DNA of 64,000 nt, taken from contig NZ_CP032134.1 in NCBI RefSeq assembly GCF_002165375.2, positions 558,001 through 622,000 on the forward strand. The letters are read 5' to 3'. The stretch is from Acinetobacter chinensis (GTDB lineage: Bacteria; Pseudomonadota; Gammaproteobacteria; Pseudomonadales; Moraxellaceae). The notes below the pieces were generated by a model, which was not told where the DNA came from, did no database searches, and saw only the letters and a program-made list of their open reading frames with translations. Position numbers and translations under genes: made by a program. Each line of letters opens with the position of its first letter. The stretch's first letter is position 1. Below, piece by piece: positions 43,660 to 54,020 of the stretch.

Positions 43660-44529
43660 TTATAAAGATTTGATCTGGTGGATGATGGTTGCCAGATCTG
43701 ATTCGGCAAATCCCTGCTGCTGGTGAGTATTTAACTGAGACAGTGCTGTGGTTGCAACAGGAATATCCAGCTGATATTCAGCGGCAAGTTTAACGGCATT
43801 GTTCAGGTCTTTGGACAGTGTCTGAACTTTCCATTGAACGGGCTCAAAGGTGTGGGTCGCCATACGTGGAGCCAGGATCTGAAAGGGTTTTGAGTCAGCA
43901 AAACCACCAGCAAGTGCCGGTGCCAGCAGTCGTGTATCCACACCTGCTTTTTCTGCAAGAGCCACGGCTTCAGCGATCAGTGTACTGTTAGCAGCAACGA
44001 TCAGCTGATTACAGATTTTGGTCGCCTGTCCGGTTCCTGTTTCACCCATACAGGTGACCCGCTGGGAAAGAACATTATAAATCAGCGTCAGCCGTTCAAT
44101 GGACTGTGGGTTGCCCCCTGCAAAAATAACCAGGGTTCCATTTTCAGCACCAGCAGTGCCCCCAGAAACAGGGGAATCAATCCACTCGACACTGGACTGT
44201 GCTGCCTGTTTTGCCAGCTGACGGGTCTGATCCACAGACAGGCTGGAAAAGTCGATGATGATCTGCCCAGGGTTTAAAGAGGAGGATATCTGTGAAAAAA
44301 CGGAATGAACCGCCTGATCATCTGCAAGACAGGTCAGAATGACAGGGTATTGCCCGATATTTTTCAGATCGAGCAATACAGCACCCATGTCTATGAGTGA
44401 GTCGCAGGCACTGAGGGTTCTGTTCCATACAGCAACGTTAAAGCCTGCCTGAATCAGTCGGGTTGCCATGCGGCTTCCCATCAGTCCCATACCTAAAAAT
44501 GCAATCTGGGTACTGCGATCAAAACTCAT
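43660..44529 (-). CDS. glxR: 2-hydroxy-3-oxopropionate reductase-like beta-hydroxyacid dehydrogenase
   Basis: 289 residues. The NAD(P) motif AFLGMGLMGSRMATRLIQAG opens the protein; the substrate loop DSPVSGGTAGAENGTL and catalytic Lys in GQATKICNQLIVAANST (K about 172) follow. Reduces tartronate semialdehyde to glycerate. It is 25 nt upstream of hyi and 26 nt downstream of the crotonase gene, in one operon. The exact substrate is inferred from context. Confidence 0.85.
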   Translation of the reverse strand: MSFDRSTQIAFLGMGLMGSRMATRLIQAGFNVAVWNRTLSACDSLIDMGAVLLDLKNIGQYPVILTCLADDQAVHSVFSQISSSLNPGQIIIDFSSLSVDQTRQLAKQAAQSSVEWIDSPVSGGTAGAENGTLVIFAGGNPQSIERLTLIYNVLSQRVTCMGETGTGQATKICNQLIVAANSTLIAEAVALAEKAGVDTRLLAPALAGGFADSKPFQILAPRMATHTFEPVQWKVQTLSKDLNNAVKLAAEYQLDIPVATTALSQLNTHQQQGFAESDLATIIHQIKSL

Positions 44530-44555
44530 GTTCCATTTCCTGTTCTGAAATTGAA

Positions 44556-45344
44556 TTACTTATACTGGCGCGGTAAAAACTGCACATCCGGATTTTTATC
44601 CTTTTTACGTGCAAGTTTACTGTTTTTGCCCATCAGCAGTTTTAACTGCCATATTTTTTCAAGGCGTAATGATCTTGTCGGTTGATGTTCCATTGCATCC
44701 AGTACGCGTTTTGCAGCCATCAGGGCATCTGGAGAACGTTGCAGCATTTCCTGTGCAATACTCACTGCTTTGTTCAGTGGATTTTCATCCAGATGAGTCA
44801 CCAGTCCTATTTCTTTGGCATAGTGACCATCAAAAACACGGGCAGTCAGTGTCAGCTCTTTGGCAAGATCAAGTCCAATCACGCCTTTGATGGAGCGGGT
44901 CAGTCCCATATCAGGAACCAGTCCCCAGCGGCTTTCCATAATGGACATTTTTGTATCAGGATGGCTGATACGTATATCCGCTGCCAGTGCAAGCTGCATA
45001 CCTGCACCGAGGCAGAAGCCTTCCATTGCAGCAATCACAGGGACAGGAAGTTCCTGCCAAATCAGAAATGCTTTCTGGAAAAGGCTTTGTCCTGGTTTGA
45101 TGAGTTCCCATGCAGCATAGGCGGTGTTTTTAGGATTGTTCAGGTCTGTTAAATCAATACCTGCACTGAAGACACCTGCTTCACCTGTCAGAATAACGCA
45201 ACGGATGCTGCGGTCTTTTTTAATTTTTTCAGCGGTACTGACCAGTTCCCGCAGTAATGCAAAACTCATTGCATTTCGCTTGTCAGGGCGGTTCAGGGAA
45301 ACTGTAGCGATGCCGTTATTTTTTTCTATGCGCAGTAAAGCCAT
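44556..45344 (-). CDS. Crotonase/enoyl-CoA hydratase family protein
   Basis: 262 residues. Oxyanion-hole segments NRPDKRNAMSFALLREL and AAMEGFCLGAGMQLALAADI, plus SAGIDL, are typical. The second catalytic Glu position falls near SIMESRWGLVPDMG. Which acyl-CoA it acts on is unclear. Together with hyi and glxR it may form a small catabolic operon, though functional linkage is not obvious. Confidence 0.82.
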   Translation of the reverse strand: MALLRIEKNNGIATVSLNRPDKRNAMSFALLRELVSTAEKIKKDRSIRCVILTGEAGVFSAGIDLTDLNNPKNTAYAAWELIKPGQSLFQKAFLIWQELPVPVIAAMEGFCLGAGMQLALAADIRISHPDTKMSIMESRWGLVPDMGLTRSIKGVIGLDLAKELTLTARVFDGHYAKEIGLVTHLDENPLNKAVSIAQEMLQRSPDALMAAKRVLDAMEHQPTRSLRLEKIWQLKLLMGKNSKLARKKDKNPDVQFLPRQYK

Positions 45345-45465
45345 GGTAAAAACCTTTTATTGTCCTGTTTCTGAGCATAACATGGGGGCGTACAGGATAC
45401 ATGACAGTACAGTCACATCCATGAATGGACGTAGTGGACTTTAGTCGTGTAGCGCCCGTGGTGCT

Positions 45466-48276
45466 TCAGAGGTTGTGTTTGTTCAGAATAATCTGAGCGG
45501 CTTGTTCCACCTGCTGGATGACTGCTTTCAGGTCATTGAAGCGGTTCAGGGTTTCCTGCACAAAGTATTCGTCAGCTTTACGCCGTTCTTTGCGTAAAGT
45601 GGAAACAAACTGTTCAAATGAACCGGTTGCTTCCTGCAGGGCAGGCACACCGACATAACGGGTTGCGCCATACAGGCGGTGCAGTACATGCTCAAGCTGA
45701 GGAAAATCTTCAAGCGCAATCAGCTGTTCCATTTCATTCACTTCAGCTTCAAAACTGTCCGTCAGCATTTTCAGCAGATCCACGGCCAGATCTTCCTTGT
45801 TGGCAGCCAGCTGGAGACTCTGTTGCCAGTCCATAATCTGAGGGTCAAGCGCTTCAATCACATGAGCCTTTTCCACAGTACTGACTTTGTTGAACTGTTG
45901 TGTGGTCCACTGGGTCAGGATCTGAATAATCTGTTCAATCTGAATCGGCTTGGTGACGTAATCATCCATACCACCTTTCAGCAGTTTCTGTTTTTCATCG
46001 GACAATGCATGTGCAGTCAGTGCAATCACAGGTAAACGTTTGTGATTTTCAAGTGTGGATTCCAGTGAGCGGATGGCACGGGTGGTATCAATACCAGACA
46101 TGACAGGCATCTGGATGTCCATGAAAATCAGATCGAAAGGCTGTGCCTTGCTCTCAAGGTTATTCTGAAGAATTTCCAGGGCTTCCTGTCCGCTCAGCGC
46201 TTTGGTGGTTCTGACGTTCAGCTCAGCAAGTAACGCTTCTAGAACAATCAGGTTTGGCAAATGGTCATCGACTGCAAGGATGTGTAAGCCCTGACCATTG
46301 AAGTCTTCATGTTCATCCTGATCAAAGACAGGCTGATTACTCAGCAGCTGAATTAAGGCACTGCGGCTGAGTGGCTGATACAGTGGACGGGCACGGTGTT
46401 CATTGAGGATTCCGGGTTCCAGTACCATCTGATAGCCATAGACTGCCAGGTTACCATTGTAACGGGTGCGAATTTCGGTCAGCAGTGCTTCGGAGTCGCC
46501 ACTGTGATCCACAATCAGCCAGGTGTTTTCAATGTTGCCAGGCAAATGGTTCAGTCGGCTGAACAGATCCAGAATGGATGAAGTTTCAGTATGCTGAACT
46601 TTATAGTCTTCCAGATAATGTCGGAGTACGTTTGCTGTCGCAGGGTGCGCAAGATAGGAAACAACCTGCATGTGGCTGAAATCAGGGTGCTCAATACCAT
46701 CATCTTCATCAACGTTGAACATGGCAGTAAACCAGAAAGTTGAGCCTTTTTCAGTCGGTGCGCGTTCCTGGTTATCCTCAAAACCAATCTGTCCCTGCAT
46801 CAGATGAACAAGCTGTTTGGAAATGGCAAGTCCAAGTCCTGTACCGCCAAACTGACGGGTGACGGATGCATCGCCCTGAGAGAAAGATTCAAACAGTTTT
46901 TTACGGTCAGTGCCACTCAGACCAATACCACTGTCCTGCACGCTGAAATGCAGCAGGCACTGACCGATATCATCCTGCTCCATTCGTGCACGTACAATAA
47001 TTTCTCCATCAGGTGTGAATTTGATGGCATTGGAAATCAGGTTGGTCAGAATCTGTTTAAAGCGTAATGCATCACCAATCAGATATTTAGGGACGTTATC
47101 CGCATAATAGAAGGTCATGTTGATGTGTTTCTGTGCTGCCGGTGGAGACAGCATATCCATCACATCAAAAATTGCTTCTTCCAGATCAAACGGTGCGGTT
47201 TCAAGTTCCAGTTTGCCGGCATCAATTTTGGAAAAATCCAGAACGTCATTAATCAGTGCCAGCAGATGGGCAGAAGATTTACGGATGGTCTGTAAATACA
47301 GATTCTGTTCGTTGTTGAGATTGCCCTGACGCAGTAACAGATGAATAAATCCATCAATACTGTTCAGTGGTGTACGCAGCTCATGACTGATGTTCGCCAG
47401 AAAGACTGATTTGGACTGGTTTGCAGAAATGGCCTGATCCCGTGCCTGACGGTAAGTAATGTTCTGTACTTCAAGGGTGTCTAAAGTTCTGCGTAAGTCA
47501 TCTTCAGTCTGTTCGGTGTGTTCTTTCAGTTCAAGAAAACTGAAATGCAGCCGTTTGACGACATTGGCAATATCACGCTGTAACAGGCGCAGCTCACCGG
47601 TACTGTTAATGACCATGTGCTGATCCAGCGTATCCGCATTGAGTCGCTGTAGCTGCATGCGGATTTCATACATGGGTGCAATCCAGCGGCGGGAATAGAA
47701 ATTCAGACACAGCAGTAACAGCAGTAACGTCAGTAAGCCTGTTGCCACCAGCACGATCAGGACTCTGTATCGGGCAATCTGTAAAGGCTGGTTATCCAGT
47801 TCAATCAGCAACCAGGCATGATCACCCACGCCTTCGTTGATCTGAAGCCCGTACACATGGCTGTCTTTATGTTCAACAGGACCAATAAAAGACTGTCTGG
47901 TGTCATATTCAGGCCAGGCCGACTGATCCTGATAGCCCATGCTCAGGCGGTTTGAGTTTTTTGAATCAATAATTGCAGTACGGATCAGATGTTTTTCATT
48001 CATCATGTTCTGCATGAAAAAACGTGCCTGATCATATTGCCAGGGAAAGCGGTCGAGCTGCATCAGTGCATTTTCAGCAGCAGACTGGTTGCGGGTCAGA
48101 ATGGCAATAGCCATCTGTTTCTGTTGTGCTTTTGCAGCACTGGAGGTTTCAGAAAGAACCAGGACAGTACCCACACATGCCAGAATGGTAATCGGTACAA
48201 AAATCAGGGCAATCAGTTGCCCATAAGCATGATTTAAGTGTAGCCGCTTAAATAATTTCTTATTGATATTTGACAT
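45466..48276 (-). CDS. gacS: Hybrid sensor histidine kinase GacS/BarA type
   Basis: 936 residues. Layout: membrane helix at about 17-38, periplasmic sensor region, second helix at about 170-190, HAMP, HisKA with the phospho-His in ANISHELRTPLN (about 297), HATPase with NLISNAIKFTPDGE and GGTGLGLAISKQL, a degenerate receiver, a true receiver with Asp in DLIFMDIQMPV (about 721), and a C-terminal HPt with His in VLHRLYGATRYVG (about 865). Phosphorelay to GacA controls secondary metabolism and virulence. Divergent from cysM, as in Acinetobacter. Confidence 0.93.
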   Translation of the reverse strand: MSNINKKLFKRLHLNHAYGQLIALIFVPITILACVGTVLVLSETSSAAKAQQKQMAIAILTRNQSAAENALMQLDRFPWQYDQARFFMQNMMNEKHLIRTAIIDSKNSNRLSMGYQDQSAWPEYDTRQSFIGPVEHKDSHVYGLQINEGVGDHAWLLIELDNQPLQIARYRVLIVLVATGLLTLLLLLLCLNFYSRRWIAPMYEIRMQLQRLNADTLDQHMVINSTGELRLLQRDIANVVKRLHFSFLELKEHTEQTEDDLRRTLDTLEVQNITYRQARDQAISANQSKSVFLANISHELRTPLNSIDGFIHLLLRQGNLNNEQNLYLQTIRKSSAHLLALINDVLDFSKIDAGKLELETAPFDLEEAIFDVMDMLSPPAAQKHINMTFYYADNVPKYLIGDALRFKQILTNLISNAIKFTPDGEIIVRARMEQDDIGQCLLHFSVQDSGIGLSGTDRKKLFESFSQGDASVTRQFGGTGLGLAISKQLVHLMQGQIGFEDNQERAPTEKGSTFWFTAMFNVDEDDGIEHPDFSHMQVVSYLAHPATANVLRHYLEDYKVQHTETSSILDLFSRLNHLPGNIENTWLIVDHSGDSEALLTEIRTRYNGNLAVYGYQMVLEPGILNEHRARPLYQPLSRSALIQLLSNQPVFDQDEHEDFNGQGLHILAVDDHLPNLIVLEALLAELNVRTTKALSGQEALEILQNNLESKAQPFDLIFMDIQMPVMSGIDTTRAIRSLESTLENHKRLPVIALTAHALSDEKQKLLKGGMDDYVTKPIQIEQIIQILTQWTTQQFNKVSTVEKAHVIEALDPQIMDWQQSLQLAANKEDLAVDLLKMLTDSFEAEVNEMEQLIALEDFPQLEHVLHRLYGATRYVGVPALQEATGSFEQFVSTLRKERRKADEYFVQETLNRFNDLKAVIQQVEQAAQIILNKHNL

Positions 48277-48430
48277 GGTGAAAGCTGTTAATTCCCTTAG
48301 TCAGGCATATTAGCATGCTTTAAACTGGAACTGACTGAGCTTTAATCACATTCGATAAAAAGCCTGGGAAATGGGTGCAGGAGAAGTCATTTTTTCATAC
48401 AATAGTCGCACCTCGATACAGGTACATATA

Positions 48431-49351
48431 ATGAGTAATACAACCCCTGATTTTCAAGCAGACGAATTTTTACTGGATCACTATGTAGGGAAAACTCCTC
48501 TGGTGCGTCTACAGCGTCTGGCAAGTCACACTCAAGCAACCGTACTGGCAAAACTGGAAGGCAATAATCCAGCGGGTTCAGTCAAGGATCGCCCAGCGTA
48601 CAACATGATCATGCAGGCTGAAAAGCGTGGTCAGATCAAGCCTGGCGACACACTGGTTGAGGCGACGAGCGGAAATACAGGGATTGCACTGGCGATGGTC
48701 GCTGCCATGCGTGGCTATAAAATGAAGCTGATCATGCCAGGTAACTCCAGTCAGGAACGTAAAGATGCCATGCAGGCTTATGGCGCGGAACTGATTGAAG
48801 CACCCGATATGGAAACTGCCCGTGACATGGCTTTAAAGATGCAGCAGGATGGCGTTGGACTGGTGCTGAATCAGTTTGGCAATCCTGATAACTCAGAGGC
48901 ACATTATCTGACAACCGGTCCTGAGATCTGGGAGCAGACCGGTGGCAAAATCACTCATTTTGTCAGCTCCATGGGCACAACCGGTACTATTATGGGGATT
49001 TCCCGTTATCTGAAAGAACAGAATCCTGATATTCAGATTGTTGGTTTACAGCCAGAAGATGGTGCAAGCATTGCAGGTATCCGCCGCTGGCCTAAAGAAT
49101 ATCTGCCGACTATTTTTGATCCATCGCGTGTTGACCGCATTATGGATATTCCACAGATTGAAGCAGAAAAAACTGCACGTCAGCTGGCGCGTAAAGAAGG
49201 TATCAGCGCAGGGACATCTTCAGGTGGTGCTGTATGGGCATCCATAAAAATTGCAGAAGAAAATCCAGATGCCGTGATTGTCTGCATCGTCTGTGACCGT
49301 GGTGACCGTTATCTGTCTACAGGTCTGTTTTCAGTTGTGGATGCAGAATAA
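48431..49351 (+). CDS. cysM: Cysteine synthase B
   Basis: 306 residues from ATG 48431; the frame extends back to 48371 but the extra part is not conserved-looking. PLP-Lys in NPAGSVKDRPAYNM, the phosphate loop EATSGNTGIALAM, and ISAGTSSGGAVWASI are present. CysM-type enzymes make cysteine from O-acetylserine with sulfide or thiosulfate. Compact plus-strand run with exonuclease, rlmD and relA. Confidence 0.94.
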   Translation: MSNTTPDFQADEFLLDHYVGKTPLVRLQRLASHTQATVLAKLEGNNPAGSVKDRPAYNMIMQAEKRGQIKPGDTLVEATSGNTGIALAMVAAMRGYKMKLIMPGNSSQERKDAMQAYGAELIEAPDMETARDMALKMQQDGVGLVLNQFGNPDNSEAHYLTTGPEIWEQTGGKITHFVSSMGTTGTIMGISRYLKEQNPDIQIVGLQPEDGASIAGIRRWPKEYLPTIFDPSRVDRIMDIPQIEAEKTARQLARKEGISAGTSSGGAVWASIKIAEENPDAVIVCIVCDRGDRYLSTGLFSVVDAE

Positions 49352-49383
49352 TTCTGTTCAGCCCTTTACTCAGTTGAGATGAA

Positions 49384-50205
49384 ATGCGTTTACCAATACT
49401 GATATTTGATATTGAAACCTTGACTGATCTGAAATCAGGCGCACATCTGTACCATCTGGATCTGCCGGAACCTGCACTTGAAGCGGCGCTGACCAAGTTG
49501 CGCCGTCAGGAAACAGGTATGGATTTTCAGCGTTTACCACTGCATGAAATCGTCTGCATATCTGGACTGGGCATTGATGAAAACGGCATGATGAAGCTGT
49601 TTTCGTTCAGTCGTGAACAGTATTTTGAAGCAGAAATTCTGACCCGCTTTTTGGCTATTTTTGACAGAAAGCATCCGACTCTGGTCAGTTGGAACGGCTC
49701 TCAGTTTGATATTCCGGTGATTCTGTACAGAGCAATGTATCATGGTCTGTCCGCTCCTGGTCTGTTTGATCAGGGAGAAATTGATCAGCAGAAACGTTAT
49801 AATAACTATCAGAACAGGTATCACCACCGTCATGTTGATCTGATGGATGTGATGGCAATGTTCAATGGTCGTAATTTCCAGAAACTGGATGATATGGCAC
49901 ATCTGCTGGGCTTTCCAGGTAAACGCGGTGACGGTGCTTACCATGTGCCTGAATACGTCAAAGCACAGCAATGGCAGCAGCTGACCGGTTACTGTGAAGG
50001 TGATGTGCTGAATACATGGCTGATCTATCTGCGGTGGTTGCTGCTGAAAGGTCAGTTAAATCATCATGATCATGGTCTCTGGATTCAGGCAACCATTCAG
50101 TATCTGAAAACCCAGCCTCAGCATGCAGATTTTTTGAACGTCTGGCATGAAACCTCTCTTCAGACTGTATTCACAGCTTCTGATTTTTCCTCTCCCATAT
50201 CTTAG
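49384..50205 (+). CDS. Predicted 3'-5' exonuclease, DEDD family (PolB-like exonuclease 2)
   Basis: 273 residues. ExoI FDIETLTDLKSG (D, E), ExoII VSWNGSQFDIPVILYRAM (D), ExoIII YCEGDVLNTWLIYLRW (Y..D) fit DnaQ-like DEDDy nucleases of the DNA_pol_B_exo2 type. Probably acts on DNA or RNA 3' ends; the substrate is unknown. Start MRLPILIF, 33 nt after cysM. Confidence 0.85.
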   Translation: MRLPILIFDIETLTDLKSGAHLYHLDLPEPALEAALTKLRRQETGMDFQRLPLHEIVCISGLGIDENGMMKLFSFSREQYFEAEILTRFLAIFDRKHPTLVSWNGSQFDIPVILYRAMYHGLSAPGLFDQGEIDQQKRYNNYQNRYHHRHVDLMDVMAMFNGRNFQKLDDMAHLLGFPGKRGDGAYHVPEYVKAQQWQQLTGYCEGDVLNTWLIYLRWLLLKGQLNHHDHGLWIQATIQYLKTQPQHADFLNVWHETSLQTVFTASDFSSPIS

Positions 50206-50211
50206 GTATCC

Positions 50212-51603
50212 ATGAAATACAAAGCCAGACCTCGTACAGCTCCTCAGTCCAGTTATATTTTTCGGATTGAGTCACTTTCACATGAAGGTCGTGGAATTGC
50301 ACATTACGGAACGCATCCTGACCACCCTGAGGAAAAAAAGGGCAAAAAGGTCTTTATCAGTTATGCATTGCCTGGTGAAGAAGTTTTCGCTCAGATTACG
50401 CATCAGGCAAAACGGCTGGAAGAAGCAGACTGTAAAAAAGTGCTGGCTGACAGCTCGCTGGATCGGATTGAACCTGCCTGTCCACACTATACGGTTTGTG
50501 GTGGATGCAGCATGCAGCATGTCCGTGAGGATGAACAGATCCGTCTGAAACAGGATGTGCTGAAATCACATCTGGAGCATTTTGCTGGTATACAGCCGGA
50601 AGAATGGCTGTCTCCTCTGCGCTCGTTACGTCAGGATTATCGTCGGAAAGCACGGATCGGGGTACGTTACATACCTGCGAAAGATAAACTGGTGGTTGGT
50701 TTTCGTGAACGCCAGACCAACAGACTCACATCTATCGACCGTTGTATGATACTCGACCACGAGTTTGGCTCTGTCACGCATGTTAAGCAGTTACTCCAAA
50801 GTCTAAAAGCCAAAGCTGCAATTGGTCATATAGAATGGGCAATGGGGGACAAGGAAAAAGCCCTGTTGATCCGTCATACGGAAGAATTAACGGCGGAAGA
50901 TGTCAACCTGCTGAAGAACTTTACGTTAAATAAAGCATGGCAGCTTTATTTGCAGCCTGAAGGGTCTGAAAGTGTTCATCGTGTTGATGATCCGACTGCT
51001 GAAATGCGTCTGCATTACAGTCTGGATGATTTTAATGTTGAATTTGGTTTTCATCCGCAGGACTTTACTCAGGTCAATTCGACCATTAACCCTCAGATGG
51101 TGAAGCTGGCATGTGATTTGCTTCAGTTACAGCAGGGAGAACGGGTTCTGGATCTGTTCTGTGGGCTTGGAAATTTTTCCCTGCCACTTGCAAGATGTGT
51201 TGGAGACACAGGACGGGTTGTTGCGGTTGAGGGCAGTGAGGAAATGGTTAAACGTGGCACTGAAAATGCAGAACGTAACCAGATTCAGCATATTAACTTT
51301 TATTCACAAGATTTAACAAAAGATTTTTCGCATCATTCTTGGGCAAATCAAGGATTTGAGGCATTATTGATAGACCCTCCGCGCTCTGGTGCAGAGGAAG
51401 TGATGCATTACGTGCCCAAATTTGGTGCAAAAAGAATCGTTTATGTATCCTGTAATCCTGCAACACTGGCAAGGGATGCCGGTATTCTGGTGAAACAGGG
51501 GTATCAATTGAAAAAAGCAGGTGTGATGGATATGTTCACGCATACCGGACATGTTGAATCCATTGCCCTGTTTGAGAAAGAGAACGAAATAAACGATCTA
51601 TAA
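50212..51603 (+). CDS. rlmD: 23S rRNA (uracil1939-C5)-methyltransferase RlmD
   Basis: 463 residues. N-terminal TRAM domain (RIESLSHEGRGIAHYG), Fe-S cluster Cys in CPHYTVCGGCSMQH, AdoMet motif VLDLFCGLGNFSLPLA, and the catalytic Cys in YVSCNPATLARDAG near the end. Methylates U1939 in 23S rRNA. Six nt after the exonuclease gene and 30 nt before relA. Confidence 0.95.
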   Translation: MKYKARPRTAPQSSYIFRIESLSHEGRGIAHYGTHPDHPEEKKGKKVFISYALPGEEVFAQITHQAKRLEEADCKKVLADSSLDRIEPACPHYTVCGGCSMQHVREDEQIRLKQDVLKSHLEHFAGIQPEEWLSPLRSLRQDYRRKARIGVRYIPAKDKLVVGFRERQTNRLTSIDRCMILDHEFGSVTHVKQLLQSLKAKAAIGHIEWAMGDKEKALLIRHTEELTAEDVNLLKNFTLNKAWQLYLQPEGSESVHRVDDPTAEMRLHYSLDDFNVEFGFHPQDFTQVNSTINPQMVKLACDLLQLQQGERVLDLFCGLGNFSLPLARCVGDTGRVVAVEGSEEMVKRGTENAERNQIQHINFYSQDLTKDFSHHSWANQGFEALLIDPPRSGAEEVMHYVPKFGAKRIVYVSCNPATLARDAGILVKQGYQLKKAGVMDMFTHTGHVESIALFEKENEINDL

Positions 51604-51632
51604 TATGAAGCATATATATTTAGGAGAACGGT

Positions 51633-53939
51633 ATGGTCACAGTACGTGAGCAACTTCCCGGGCGTTTGAATGAACTGTCAGAGGAAGCGACTGTAGAACA
51701 TGCCGAGCAAGCTCAGCACGATCTGGCGGAATGGCTGGATCGGGTCAGAAGCATACTGGATGGGGCACAACTGAAGCAGCTCGAAGAAGTTGCCTGCCTG
51801 ACACTGCAGCGTGAACTGGATGCAGCGCCCAGTCACCGTTCCAATACTTTTTATACCGGTATTGAAATGGCAGATATCCTTGCCCATTTACATGTGGATG
51901 AAGATACTTTATCTGCTGCAATGCTGTACCGTAGTGTCCGTGAAGGACTGACCACCCTTGAAGAAATCCGCCAGAAATTTGGTGAGCAGGTGTACAGTCT
52001 GGTGAAAGGTACGCTTGCCATGGGTAAGCTTTCTGAACTGATTGAAAAAAATAAACGACTTGAAGATCATTTTAACAACAACCAGCGTGAGCATCTGACC
52101 GGCATTTATAAAATGCTGATTTCGGTCACGGAAGATGTTCGGGTTGTACTGATCAAACTTGCTGAACGTACTTATGCACTGCGGGAACTTGCAAAAGCTT
52201 CCAAAGAGCGGCAGGAGCGTGTGGCACGAGAAATTTTGACGATTTACTCACCACTGGCACACCGTCTGGGCATTGCTCAGCTGAAGTGGGAGCTGGAAGA
52301 CCTGGCTTTCCGCTATCTCGCGCCTGAACGCTATAAAGAAATTGCATCCTTACTGAATGAAAAGCGTCTGGAACGTGAACATTATATTCAGTTTGTTATA
52401 GATAAACTTCGTGCAGAACTGCTGAATGATGGAATTGAGGCTGAAATTTCGGGTCGGGTAAAACATATTTACTCGATTTACCGCAAAATGAAGAGTAAAA
52501 ATCTGAGTTTTGATCAGCTGTATGATATCCGTGCAGTACGTGTACTGGTCAAAACAGTTCCTGAGTGCTATCACTCACTGGGGATTGTGCATCAGATCTG
52601 GCGTCATATTCCTCATCAGTTTGATGACTATATCACCAACCCCAAAGCCAACGGTTACCGTTCACTGCATACTGCGGTGATTGCAGAAAACAAATCGCTC
52701 GAAGTGCAGATCCGTACCATGGAAATGCATGAAGAAGCGGAGCTGGGGGTTTGTTCGCACTTCAACTACAAAGAAGGTGCAAAGTCCACAGATTATTCAT
52801 TTAACCATCGTCTGCATTCATTAAGAGCTGTACTGGAGCATTATCAGGAACGTAATGATGCCAGTGCGTATAAAGACGAAGACACTGAAGAAAACTTTGA
52901 ACAGATCCAGGAGTTCGAAGATTTTGAAAAGATTTATGTGTTCAGTCGCGATGGTGATATCAAAGAGTTGCCTCGTGGTTCAACGGTGCTTGATTTTGCT
53001 TACCATGTTCACACAGAGGTCGGAAACAAGTGCTATGCATCGCGGGTAAACCAGCGTTATGTACCTCTGACCTATACTCTGAAAACAGGGGAACAGGTCG
53101 AGATTCTGACCAAAAAAGACAGAGAGCCGAACCGTGACTGGCTTGTCAATTCACTGGGCTATATCAAAACTGCCCGTGCTCGTGACAAGCTGCGCCACTG
53201 GTTCCGTCAGCAGGACAGAAGTAAGAACCTCGAAGTGGGTCGTGAAATCCTGAACAAGGAGCTTTCACGTCTTGCGATACACCCAAAAAGTATTGATCTG
53301 AGTGATTACTGCAATCATTTCAATGTAAAAAGTGGTGATGATATTCTGATTGGTCTGGTGAATGGTGACATCAGTCTTCATGCATTGATCAATCAGGTCA
53401 ACAAACATATGCATCTGGATCAGGATGAGCCTGAACTGGTGCTGAAGCCAACGCTGAATCCACGTGCAAGTCATACTTTGTCTGCCCATGGCATTCTGAT
53501 TGATGGTCTGGACAATGTGGAGCTGCATGTTGCACAGTGCTGTCAGCCTGTACATGGTGAGTCTATCGGAGGCTATATCACTTTAAACCGTGGTGTCAGC
53601 ATCCATAAGGTTATCTGTACGGATTATGTCCGTATGATCAGCCTGGAACCTGAACGTGCGGTGGAAGCGGACTGGGAAATGCAGCCGACACGCGGTCAGA
53701 GTGTGCAGATAGTGGTTGAAGCATATGACCGCCGTGGTCTGCTTAAAGATCTGACTCAGGTGATTTTCTCAGATCAGATCAACATCCGTCAGGTCAATAC
53801 AATTTCAGAATCAGATGGTATTGCCAACATGAAGCTGTTGATTGAAGTTAAAGGGCTGGCGCAGTTGTCGCGTCTGCTTGCCCGACTTGAGCAGCAGCCT
53901 GGTATTATCAGTGCCAGACGGCTTGTGCAGGGGAACTGA
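51633..53939 (+). CDS. relA: GTP pyrophosphokinase RelA
   Basis: 768 residues. The N-terminal hydrolase-like domain lacks the HD box (AAMLYRSVREGLTT where SpoT has HDxxED), marking the synthetase-only RelA. Synthetase motifs YRKMKSKNLSFDQLYDIRAV and YRSLHTAVIAENKSLEVQIR follow, then the TGS domain (IYVFSRDGDIKELPRGSTVL), helical and zinc-finger region with CC in HVAQCCQPVHG, and a C-terminal ACT domain. It makes (p)ppGpp on starved ribosomes. Terminator at 53961. Confidence 0.96.
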   Translation: MVTVREQLPGRLNELSEEATVEHAEQAQHDLAEWLDRVRSILDGAQLKQLEEVACLTLQRELDAAPSHRSNTFYTGIEMADILAHLHVDEDTLSAAMLYRSVREGLTTLEEIRQKFGEQVYSLVKGTLAMGKLSELIEKNKRLEDHFNNNQREHLTGIYKMLISVTEDVRVVLIKLAERTYALRELAKASKERQERVAREILTIYSPLAHRLGIAQLKWELEDLAFRYLAPERYKEIASLLNEKRLEREHYIQFVIDKLRAELLNDGIEAEISGRVKHIYSIYRKMKSKNLSFDQLYDIRAVRVLVKTVPECYHSLGIVHQIWRHIPHQFDDYITNPKANGYRSLHTAVIAENKSLEVQIRTMEMHEEAELGVCSHFNYKEGAKSTDYSFNHRLHSLRAVLEHYQERNDASAYKDEDTEENFEQIQEFEDFEKIYVFSRDGDIKELPRGSTVLDFAYHVHTEVGNKCYASRVNQRYVPLTYTLKTGEQVEILTKKDREPNRDWLVNSLGYIKTARARDKLRHWFRQQDRSKNLEVGREILNKELSRLAIHPKSIDLSDYCNHFNVKSGDDILIGLVNGDISLHALINQVNKHMHLDQDEPELVLKPTLNPRASHTLSAHGILIDGLDNVELHVAQCCQPVHGESIGGYITLNRGVSIHKVICTDYVRMISLEPERAVEADWEMQPTRGQSVQIVVEAYDRRGLLKDLTQVIFSDQINIRQVNTISESDGIANMKLLIEVKGLAQLSRLLARLEQQPGIISARRLVQGN

Positions 53940-53960
53940 TTTTTCAGTGCTTCTGTAGTG

Positions 53961-53988
53961 AAAACCAGCAATGATTTGCTGGTTTTTT
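53961..53988 (+). terminator. Intrinsic terminator of relA
   Basis: AAAACCAGCAA (53961-53971), loop TGAT, TTGCTGGTTTT (53976-53986) and further T residues. Its position shows that the downstream gene starts at 54021 and not at the ATG at 53958. Confidence 0.92.
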
Positions 53989-54020
53989 ATTGTAATCTGA
54001 AATGTGAAAGGGCAGCAGAG

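Noticed and set aside
53958..54020. Upstream extension of the phosphopantetheinyl transferase
   Set aside because: The extra codons lie in the relA terminator hairpin.
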